A DNA stretch of 33,634 nt from Candidatus Azambacteria bacterium. Its GTDB lineage: Bacteria > Patescibacteriota > Minisyncoccia > GWC2-36-17 > WO2-46-25. Positions within the stretch are counted from its first letter, which is position 1. Each line of letters opens with the position of its first letter. Under the pieces are notes generated by a model. The model did no database searches and was not told the origin of the DNA. It saw nothing but the letters and a program-made list of their open reading frames with translations. Below are positions 1 to 7,129 of the stretch, one piece after another. The DNA is taken from the NCBI GenBank assembly GCA_016200965.1, contig JACQDT010000024.1, forward strand, positions 1-33,634, written 5' to 3'. A program made the position numbers and the translations under genes.

Positions 1-179
1 GGTACAATGGAGCGAAGTGTAACCAAAACCTCGCCGTTGCGGAGACAAGCAAGGCCGCCGCTGGAGCGGCCGGCGGATTGAGCAAGAGGACGGGGACAGA
101 GGGCACCCTGCCCGCTTTGGCCTCGCGACGCTTTTCTTTGAGGAATCAAGACCGGCCGGATGTGTTAGGATGCTATTGA
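1..179 (+). other. Left-edge open frame, unrecognised
   Basis: The third forward frame is open from the window edge to a TGA at 177-179 (about 58 codons, rich in Ala, Gly and Arg). It could be the 3' end of a gene that starts outside the window, but I do not recognise the residues. A GC-rich imperfect hairpin lies at about 53-77. The complementary strand is also partly open, so the coding strand is uncertain. Confidence 0.2.
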
Positions 180-204
180 CAAAAAATCTAAAAAGTAGTA
201 GTAT
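176..204 (+). promoter_or_regulatory. Sigma70-type promoter of the lipoprotein gene
   Basis: A perfect -35 TTGACA (176-181) is followed by a 17-nt spacer and TAGTAT (199-204). The predicted transcription start is near 211, leaving a leader of about 60 nt before the ATG at 274. Confidence 0.7.
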
Positions 205-273
205 CTAACACATTGCAGGGGCTGAATTCGCTGTTTTAAAACAACATAAAAACACAGAGGGAGGTAATGAGCC

Positions 274-750
274 ATGGGAAAAATATTCGCTATCTTGGTG
301 CTTGCAACCATGATGATGTCGGGATGTGCAACTATACAAATCCCTTCCGACTCACCATATCGAAAGGTGTTTGCGGAAAACACAACAACCTACGAACTTG
401 AGGTGACGGGCGCAATAGAAGAGATCTTTGCACCCGGCGAAATAAAATATCCGAGGATGGAATGCACCGGATATTTTGAGGGAATAGCTTATGCATATCT
501 TATTCACGGCTTTGCTGAAAACGGCGCCGTGGTAAAAGAATACATCGGCGAGGCCCACTACAGCTTCATCGTGGATAACCGGCCGGAAATCTACAAACAA
601 GTTCCGGTGGATGCTCATGTATCATTCGCGAACGGCTTCAGTATTCAAAGTAAAGTGCTTGGAGGAAGAAAAAAGAGTCGCTTTCTCCCCGGTCTTTACC
701 AGCCATGCAGTTTCCTGATCCCCACAGTAAAATTTGAATGGAAGAAATAG
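274..750 (+). CDS. Small predicted lipoprotein of unknown function
   Basis: This 158-residue protein begins with a short basic n-region and a hydrophobic stretch. It then has a lipobox-like MSGC with the cysteine at residue 18, so it is probably exported, lipidated and anchored on the outer face of the membrane. The rest is beta-rich with no motif I recognise. The start is fixed by a strong Shine-Dalgarno GGAGGT (260-265), eight bases before the ATG. An overlapping ATG at 267 is out of frame. The gene has its own canonical promoter and a strong terminator, so it is monocistronic. Such complete canonical signals are unlike the neighbouring operons and could mean acquisition by transfer. The export call is solid; the role is unknown. 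Confidence 0.75.
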   Translation: MGKIFAILVLATMMMSGCATIQIPSDSPYRKVFAENTTTYELEVTGAIEEIFAPGEIKYPRMECTGYFEGIAYAYLIHGFAENGAVVKEYIGEAHYSFIVDNRPEIYKQVPVDAHVSFANGFSIQSKVLGGRKKSRFLPGLYQPCSFLIPTVKFEWKK

Positions 751-765
751 TTTTGGGGGCATCGT

Positions 766-804
766 AAAAAGCGCCAATTCCGAAAACGGGGTTGGCGCTT
801 TTTT
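766..804 (+). terminator. Rho-independent terminator after the lipoprotein gene
   Basis: A perfect 12-bp stem (766-777 with 792-803) has the GC core AGCGCCAA/TTGGCGCT, a 14-nt loop and a run of six T at the end. The A-run on the 5' side means it could also stop leftward transcription. Confidence 0.9.
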
Positions 805-871
805 ATTTGCGCGCGCAGACCGCATTGATGTTATTTGGCATCATCACGATCATCACATACGCTGTGTATTA

Positions 872-915
872 CATCTTTGTCATTTTACCCCGATCGGGGT
901 AAAATGACAAAGATG
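872..915. repeat. 44-bp perfect palindrome, copy A (upstream of the Cas2/PaaX-like gene)
   Basis: Every base from 872 to 915 pairs about the centre 893/894. The core half-site reads TGTCATTTTACCCCGA, centred on GATC. The right half contains both candidate start codons of the next gene (904 and 913). The same 32-bp core recurs at 1520-1551. T-runs precede and A-runs follow the GC stem, the reverse of a terminator, so a protein-binding or recombination site is more likely. Confidence 0.95.
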
Positions 916-1491
916 AAAAAACACGCGGAAAAGAGGGCGGGCATTACCATAGGGCCGCAGGCGCAAAAACTCTTATTGCTGTTACAAACAGGCATAACGT
1001 TGTCACTCACTTCGCGGCCGGATTCTTTTTTTCGGGTAATCCGTGAGACATCAAAAGAGTTGAAAAAAATAAATCAGCGTACGTTGCAACGGGCGATCCG
1101 CGCCCTGTACCGCTCAAAGCTCATCGGGTGTGAAGAACACGACGACGGCACTATTACGCTTACGCTGTCGGAAAATGGGGAGAAGCGCGCGCTTCGCTAT
1201 CATCTTGGCAATCTTTGCATCAAAAAACCGGCACAATGGGACAGCTGGTGGCGGGTGGTAGTATTTGACGTTCCGGAACGTCTTAGGTTGGGGAGGGAAG
1301 CGCTCGTGGACAAGCTCAAACAACTTGGCTTTTCGCCAATTCAAAAGAGCGTATTTGTGTTCCCCTACGAATGTAAAAATGAACTTGATTTTATTATTGA
1401 AGCGTTTGACCTGCGGCCATATGTACGGCTTATGCGCGTGAAAGAAATTGATATTGAACTTGAATTAAAAGAGAAATTTGGCTTGGTGTAA
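904..1491 (+). CDS. PaaX-like / Cas2-fold protein with N-terminal winged helix
   Basis: With the start at 904 (913 is an alternative) the product has 195 residues. Residues about 18-100 resemble a winged-helix DNA-binding domain. Residues about 114-185 read like a Cas2 ferredoxin fold: a VVVFDVPE strand with Asp122 at the position of the Cas2 metal-binding aspartate, then a basic helix and the QKSVFVFP strand. This arrangement matches PaaX-type repressors, whose C-terminal domain is Cas2-like. No CRISPR array or cas1 is present, so a regulator or a palindrome-processing enzyme is more likely than an adaptation protein. The frame stays open back to a TTG at 835, but that extension spans the palindrome and looks non-coding. 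The gene is bracketed by two copies of the palindrome. Confidence 0.8.
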   Translation: MTKMKKHAEKRAGITIGPQAQKLLLLLQTGITLSLTSRPDSFFRVIRETSKELKKINQRTLQRAIRALYRSKLIGCEEHDDGTITLTLSENGEKRALRYHLGNLCIKKPAQWDSWWRVVVFDVPERLRLGREALVDKLKQLGFSPIQKSVFVFPYECKNELDFIIEAFDLRPYVRLMRVKEIDIELELKEKFGLV

Positions 1492-1517
1492 TATGACACA
1501 GCATGAAAAAGTGTAAC

Positions 1518-1553
1518 TATGTCATTTTACCCCGATCGGGGTAAAATGACATA
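1518..1553. repeat. 36-bp perfect palindrome, copy B (downstream of the Cas2/PaaX-like gene)
   Basis: A perfect palindrome centred at 1535/1536. Its inner 32 bp (1520-1551) are identical to 878-909. It begins 26 bp after the stop of the Cas2/PaaX-like gene and ends about 65 bp before the -10 box of the secretion operon, so it could also act on that promoter. Confidence 0.95.
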
Positions 1554-1596
1554 TCTAGAATAAAGAAGGGTAGGAAGCAAAAAGAGGATAATTTGT

Positions 1597-1626
1597 TTGT
1601 GGAAATGAAGAGGTGTCTGCTATACT
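1597..1626 (+). promoter_or_regulatory. Extended -10 promoter of the secretion operon
   Basis: TGCTATACT (1618-1626) is an extended -10 element. A weak TTGTGG (1597-1602) lies 18 nt upstream of the hexamer. The ATG at 1641 is only 14 nt past the -10, so the leader would be about 8 nt. Confidence 0.6.
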
Positions 1627-1640
1627 ACACGCATAATCTT

Positions 1641-2591
1641 ATGACGAAAGAAACCAGAAACAAGGTGGTTGTTCCCGCTGTTTTGCTGTGCGGCATATTC
1701 ATCGGCGGGGCAATCGTATTACAAACCAAGGGCATCGGCGCGATTGTCCTTACCGAAGGCAAGAAAATCCTTTTCCCCATCGCATCGGAGCCGGACGCCG
1801 ACCCCGATAATGACGGACTCAAAAACTGGGAGGAAGGCGTATATAAAACCGATCCGCGAAATCCCGACACCGACGGCGATGGGTATCTGGACGGCGAGGA
1901 AGTGGCATCGGGATATGACCCGACGATAAAGGCGCCGGGCGACGCATTGCCCGGAGCTAATGCGGCCGCGCCGCGGCCTCTGCCAAAAAACCTCACTACT
2001 CACCTTGCCCAAATCCTTACCCAAAAAATTTCTGCGGGAGAGATAGACCCCGCTAAAGAAACCAAAGTTGACCCCAACGATCCCACCGTCCCCTACAACC
2101 AGGAGATATTGAACGAAGCGCTCGCGCAAATTGCGGTGCGCGCAAAAGAATACTTTGTCCTGCCGGAAGTGAAGGATGCGGATATTGTCATCGCGAAAGA
2201 AGCGGCCACGCGAGAAACAATCCATCTCTATCTGCAAAAAATACAAAGCAACATAACAACAAACGTAGACGACATCAAACGATTGAAAACATCGGAGGTA
2301 ATCATGCTACAAGACGCGGTCAACTCTAAAAACACCGATGCGATTTCAACATACATAACGGATTATCAAAAAGTGTTGGCCGCCATGAAGGCGACCGAAG
2401 TGCCGTCTTCATTGGTTGCGTGGCACAAAAGCATGATTGCGACCGTTTCACTGATGACAAAAATATTTGAGTCGGTCAGGGATTTCCAAAACGATCCGGC
2501 AATGGCCGCGGCCGCCATGGAAACGTATTCGCCCACCGTAAGCGCATTGCAAAAATTAACCGAGGATTTGGCGACGCAAATGCTAAAATAA
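1641..2591 (+). CDS. Membrane-anchored thrombospondin type 3 repeat protein
   Basis: The ATG at 1641 is preferred over the in-frame upstream start at 1593, because the promoter's -10 lies between them. The 316-residue product has one N-terminal membrane segment (about residues 8-28). Next come Asp-rich calcium-binding repeats at about 51-96 (DPDNDGLKNWEE and DTDGDGYLDGEE, typical TSP3 spacing), then a Pro/Ala linker and a helical C-terminal region (about 150-316). It is probably displayed outside the membrane and stabilised by calcium. It is the first gene of the secretion operon, four bases before the giant protein gene, which suggests a surface or structural part of that machine. The TSP3 call is firm; the role is inferred. 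Confidence 0.8.
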   Translation: MTKETRNKVVVPAVLLCGIFIGGAIVLQTKGIGAIVLTEGKKILFPIASEPDADPDNDGLKNWEEGVYKTDPRNPDTDGDGYLDGEEVASGYDPTIKAPGDALPGANAAAPRPLPKNLTTHLAQILTQKISAGEIDPAKETKVDPNDPTVPYNQEILNEALAQIAVRAKEYFVLPEVKDADIVIAKEAATRETIHLYLQKIQSNITTNVDDIKRLKTSEVIMLQDAVNSKNTDAISTYITDYQKVLAAMKATEVPSSLVAWHKSMIATVSLMTKIFESVRDFQNDPAMAAAAMETYSPTVSALQKLTEDLATQMLK

Positions 2592-2595
2592 GCGC

Positions 2596-5500
2596 ATGAA
2601 CGGCTTTTTGCCAAAATCAGTATCGGGGCTTCTCGTTGCGGTGATTATCGCAAATTCTTTTTTGTTTGCAATGCTGTTTCAGCCGCAGCAAGCGCAAGCG
2701 CAAGCCGTAGTTACTGATCCGGTGCTTACATCCGTGCAGTCGTTAAGCTACGGCGCGCAACTTGTTGATCATGCCTTAAACGTTGCGGCGGAAACAAAAG
2801 ACACCGCCGCGCAGACAAAAACAGGTCTTTTTGAAATTTGGGACCAGTTCAAATCGAATCACGGTATTATTGCCGATATCGTAAGAAGCCTTTTTCTTAT
2901 TCTCATACACCAAATACTCGCCAAGATCACCAACGATATCGTGGCGTGGATCAACGGCGGGGGGAAAGGGAAAATACGCGTCCTGCAGGACCCGGGGAAA
3001 TTCTTGAGAGACGCGGTTGACGAAGCGGGAGGAGTGCTCGCCGGCGCTATTTTGAATGTGGACCCCAAATCGCTGTGCGACGCAAGCTTCCTCAAGATCA
3101 AATTAAAACTGGCGTTCACCGGCCCGTATGCCATTCCCGCCTTTGACGAAAAAGTGGGATGCACATTCACCGGCATGGCGGAGGGCTTGCGCAAATTCAA
3201 AGATGACTTCATCCAGGGCGGATGGGCGTCGTTCATACAGCTCACCGAAAAGCCGAACAATCACATCGGGCAGACCCTTATCGTCGCCGAAGAGATGAAA
3301 AAAATAAAAGCAGACAAAAACACCGAGGCAACAGCAAAGCTTAATATTGGCCAAGGATTTCTCTCTCAAGAAATGTGTACTGTCACAAGAACAGCTAAGG
3401 CAGCATATCGTACCGGAGATGAAGGAAAAAACATTGAAGACATACAGAAAGATATTCCAAATGCCTCAGGTTTAAGCTCGGATGATTTCATATCGTGGTA
3501 CAGGGGGAGCGGCGGAGAGGTGGTGTGCAAAGCTGTCACTCCAGCACAAAACATAAAAGCTCTTTCGGATCGCTACTTACAACAACCTCTGAATTATTTG
3601 CAGGGGGGCGCTGACTCTCTCACGAGCCAGCTCGGGACCAGCATGCCAAGCATACTGAAACCTTATCTACTCGCCATTGGCTCTGCGGGGCTTAATTTAC
3701 TCCTGAAAAAAGGGCAGGGACTCATCACCACCACCCTGCAAAAAGCGCTTAAACCGCGCAAAGCGAACAGGCAAGTGACAAACTCCCTGCAGGAAAACAC
3801 GGCGCTCGCCAGTTCGGCAGGGGCGCTTTCAGGGACGATGGGGGGCTTCCGCACATTTTTGTTGAACGCCTTGCTTGAGTTCAGCATATTCATCACCGCG
3901 TCCTCCCAAGTGGTTGAATCAAGCAACAGGGTGCTCGGGAGAATACCGCTTAATCGCGGAGAGTGGCAAAAGCAATACCCTGGGGTTGCGGAGAGTCCTG
4001 TTCAAGGTTGCATATTTGACCTGTGGAAGAATAGTAGTAACTGTAATTATGTATCATACCCTGCCATAGATGATGCTACGCAAATCAATCTGCTTGGCGG
4101 CAGTTATAAAGTGCTGGCCGCGGACGGTACCACCGTCCTCTCTCCTGTCAAGGATACGAGCAGTCCGCCTGACGGCATACTGGATCCTACGCTCACAACC
4201 ACTTACCCCGCCGGCAAGATGTTTTACGAGCAGGCGCAGTGGTGCGGCGCATATTACCAGAAAATTGACATAGACGGGGCATCCGCATCGGCAGTCATTC
4301 CTTCCTATGTGACAGATCATCCTAGGTACCTGACCGACCAACACGCTACCTTAACCGCCGATTGCCCCGTATCGCAATACAGCGCTACCATCATCGGCAA
4401 CTGTTCCGGACCGGATTGGGTCACCTACGATCTTGACGGCGACGGCGCCCCCGAGCTCGCGGAGCGCATCACCGACGCGTTTGACGATCTCGGCGCGGGA
4501 TCCCCAAACAGATTCTACCGCGAAAAAACGTATGTGGACGGCGTGACGGATATTACTCCCGGCGGCGCGGGAACAATTACCGAAACGATCATCAGCGGCT
4601 ACGTCCAAAACACGGGGAATACCAGCGCCATCGTTGCGTTCAAAAAGTTATTTGAATTAGGCCCGGCGTCTCTTGACGTATATCCGCAGGGCAGTATATA
4701 CCTTGTCAGCCCGGCTCATACTCCCGATGGCTCCGGAAAAGTTCCCGCCAATTCCGTCACCACTCCGTTTTGGGAAAAATATTTCAGCCCCACGTTTGAA
4801 GGCGGCTCCGTCATTCTTATGAATTTCGCACACACAATCACCTATTCCTTTGATTTCGTCAATGCGCTCGGTGCGCCAGGTGCAGACGGCACAAATGATC
4901 TCCTTTACACGTCATCGGACAATACTGACCCCGATCTCATGTGGCTCGTGCCACCGTTTTATCCCGAGCTGTTGGAAAAAATACAGGACTTGATGGAAAA
5001 GGTCCGTGTGGTGAACGGCTATAACTATCCGCCTTCGGGAATAAAATATTACGACTCTTCGCTCGCGGACCAGCTGGGAGCGAATCCCGACGACGACCTT
5101 TCCGACAATAATCCCGCAAACCCCCTCTACAACGAAATAGTGGATGCCACAACCGGAACAGTGACACAAGAAGGGTACAAGGGCTCCGTGAACGACGTCA
5201 TCACAACATACAACAATATCGCCCAAACCTATCAGGCGCTTTTTGCCGGCCTGCAGGACGAAAACTCGCTTGAGTCGGTAGACAAGGACTTCACCATTTT
5301 AAATCCCAAGGAGCAGAACATCCGCCTCGCGCTCATCGGCAAACGCTGTCCGGTCATCGCGCCATCTGCGACCTCCAACCCCGACCTCATACAGCAATGC
5401 CCGACGCTTGCCACCGGAGAATATAATATGGCGCGCAAATTCATATTCCAGCCGGACGACCTGAGTGAGGCCGCAACCGGCCTCACCACCGGATTCGCAA

Positions 5501-7128
5501 CCAACCCGTTTTCGGGCGCGAAAAGCTCCGCAATCGCCGGCGTACTGAATCTGGAAGACATGACCACGCAATTGCAATCGCTTCCGCCCGATAAAAACAT
5601 CGTGAAACTCATCCGCCTGCGGCAGATTTTGGAACAGGTGCAGGTCGCGCCCCAGCGCATGCAGATCCCCGGGAAAACAAAAGGCGTATTCATTAATCCG
5701 GGCGCGCTTGACGGCGCGGATATCGTCCAAACATCTCTTCCCGGATACGAGAAAGTCCAGGACTGGCTCAACGATACTTCCACGAAAAATCTGAACATCC
5801 AGAAACTGATAGAGGCGTACGGATATGTCACCGCGAAAGAAGCGTATCCCGTCATCAGCAAAGAACTGGATGACGTGCTGGACTCCGCAATCAATCAGGT
5901 TGCCGACAAGCTCAAGGACGTCTTTCTCAAGCGCGTTGAAGTACAGCTGGAACAGGCGAAGAGAAACGCCCAGCACCGGCTGTCTCGGTTCATTGAATAC
6001 GTCCGCGACCTCAACAGCACGGTGAAGCTTGAAAAAGAATATCCCCCTACTACCGCCGCACCAACCGGGCTTGAGACAAGACAAATCGCATCCGATACGC
6101 TTATATGGAATGTTGACGCGAAGCTTATGTTCTCCAATCTCGCACAGATTGACGCGTGGCTCGCCCGCGACGAAACCGCGGTTGATGCTAGCGGTAACCT
6201 GACTCGTCCGCCCCTGGCCACGGCGCTCTCCGATAACGACCGGAGCGGCATCATCGGCTCGGGCGCATATAAAATAAAATCGCTGAGTAAGTTCGTCGGC
6301 ATTGACACCACGACGGAAGCATTCACGACCCAAACGACCAAATACACCACTTCCGGCGCCGCAAGCACCTCCACGCAAGACATTACGACCGATCTGGACA
6401 AGCGGGTACGAAACGTGTTGAGAGACGTGTATCGTCTTTATACCGGCATCTTTAATAAAACCGGGGAAACGGTTTCCGACGCTGATCGCAAGCTTTCCGC
6501 GGGCTGTTCCTACGATGACGTTCGGGGAATTGGGTCATGCGCGCTTTCGGGGGGGCAGGTCATCTATAAAGACGCGCGCACGAAACTGCGCGAAATTGAA
6601 AACGACTTCGGGCTCATGGTGGAAGAAGCGTCAAAGGTGAAGGAGGAATTCTCCGATCTCATCGGAAGCGTCAGGGGGGAAAAACAGGACACGGAAGACC
6701 TTATTCAAAAAATCAGCGAAATTGAAAGCGACTACAACCAAGCAAACTCCTATGTCGGCATACCCACCACAGGCACAGGAAATTTATGGAGCTTCACCAC
6801 GGGCCAAACCGTTTTAAAGGGCGTGGCGGTGGGCGTGGCGGTGGGCGGCGCCGTCTTTGCGGGCGCGTACCTTGCGGGAGTAGTAGCCACTGGAGGACTC
6901 CTGTTGGCGGCGGCTCCTGTCATTATCGCGGTGGCTTATTTCATAAGCAGGGCGAACAGAAAAAAGGCAAAGAAGGCGAAAAAGAAATATCAGCAGGAGG
7001 TCGCGGAGAAGGCAAACGATGCCAGAGAAGGCATCAAGAACTTCAATAAGCATCTTGGCCAGCTTGCGGGCACGTTTATCTGCGGCAAAGTGAATCCGCT
7101 GTACCAGGATAATACCACCACTCCGTAA
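2596..7128 (+). CDS. Very large exported protein of the secretion operon, function unknown
   Basis: This 1510-residue protein has a signal-like N-terminus (about 1-36, ending in AQAQA) and a hydrophobic helix near 85-110. A long, mostly polar region follows, with scattered cysteines and one DLDGDG Asp-rich loop near residue 612 that may bind calcium. Near the C-terminus there is a Gly/Ala/Val-rich double membrane segment (about 1408-1456). The protein ends in a Lys-rich, coiled-coil-like tail. I do not recognise a family. Its place between the TSP3 gene and the VirB6-like gene, with gaps of 4 and 1 bases, makes it a probable structural component of the same envelope machine, exposed outside and anchored at its C-terminus. 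Confidence 0.8.
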   Translation: MNGFLPKSVSGLLVAVIIANSFLFAMLFQPQQAQAQAVVTDPVLTSVQSLSYGAQLVDHALNVAAETKDTAAQTKTGLFEIWDQFKSNHGIIADIVRSLFLILIHQILAKITNDIVAWINGGGKGKIRVLQDPGKFLRDAVDEAGGVLAGAILNVDPKSLCDASFLKIKLKLAFTGPYAIPAFDEKVGCTFTGMAEGLRKFKDDFIQGGWASFIQLTEKPNNHIGQTLIVAEEMKKIKADKNTEATAKLNIGQGFLSQEMCTVTRTAKAAYRTGDEGKNIEDIQKDIPNASGLSSDDFISWYRGSGGEVVCKAVTPAQNIKALSDRYLQQPLNYLQGGADSLTSQLGTSMPSILKPYLLAIGSAGLNLLLKKGQGLITTTLQKALKPRKANRQVTNSLQENTALASSAGALSGTMGGFRTFLLNALLEFSIFITASSQVVESSNRVLGRIPLNRGEWQKQYPGVAESPVQGCIFDLWKNSSNCNYVSYPAIDDATQINLLGGSYKVLAADGTTVLSPVKDTSSPPDGILDPTLTTTYPAGKMFYEQAQWCGAYYQKIDIDGASASAVIPSYVTDHPRYLTDQHATLTADCPVSQYSATIIGNCSGPDWVTYDLDGDGAPELAERITDAFDDLGAGSPNRFYREKTYVDGVTDITPGGAGTITETIISGYVQNTGNTSAIVAFKKLFELGPASLDVYPQGSIYLVSPAHTPDGSGKVPANSVTTPFWEKYFSPTFEGGSVILMNFAHTITYSFDFVNALGAPGADGTNDLLYTSSDNTDPDLMWLVPPFYPELLEKIQDLMEKVRVVNGYNYPPSGIKYYDSSLADQLGANPDDDLSDNNPANPLYNEIVDATTGTVTQEGYKGSVNDVITTYNNIAQTYQALFAGLQDENSLESVDKDFTILNPKEQNIRLALIGKRCPVIAPSATSNPDLIQQCPTLATGEYNMARKFIFQPDDLSEAATGLTTGFATNPFSGAKSSAIAGVLNLEDMTTQLQSLPPDKNIVKLIRLRQILEQVQVAPQRMQIPGKTKGVFINPGALDGADIVQTSLPGYEKVQDWLNDTSTKNLNIQKLIEAYGYVTAKEAYPVISKELDDVLDSAINQVADKLKDVFLKRVEVQLEQAKRNAQHRLSRFIEYVRDLNSTVKLEKEYPPTTAAPTGLETRQIASDTLIWNVDAKLMFSNLAQIDAWLARDETAVDASGNLTRPPLATALSDNDRSGIIGSGAYKIKSLSKFVGIDTTTEAFTTQTTKYTTSGAASTSTQDITTDLDKRVRNVLRDVYRLYTGIFNKTGETVSDADRKLSAGCSYDDVRGIGSCALSGGQVIYKDARTKLREIENDFGLMVEEASKVKEEFSDLIGSVRGEKQDTEDLIQKISEIESDYNQANSYVGIPTTGTGNLWSFTTGQTVLKGVAVGVAVGGAVFAGAYLAGVVATGGLLLAAAPVIIAVAYFISRANRKKAKKAKKKYQQEVAEKANDAREGIKNFNKHLGQLAGTFICGKVNPLYQDNTTTP

Positions 7129-7129
7129 T

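Noticed and set aside
835-903. Upstream extension of the Cas2/PaaX-like gene to a TTG at 835
   Set aside because: It would translate the upstream half of the palindrome and a His/Ser-rich non-protein-like stretch. The ATG at 904 or 913 fits the family start better.
872-915. Palindrome as a transcription terminator
   Set aside because: T-runs lie before the GC stem and A-runs after it, opposite to a rho-independent terminator on either strand.
5299-6378. 359-codon open frame on the minus strand inside the giant protein gene
   Set aside because: It is a shadow frame. The plus-strand frame is continuous over 1510 codons with protein-like composition, and the antisense product resembles nothing.
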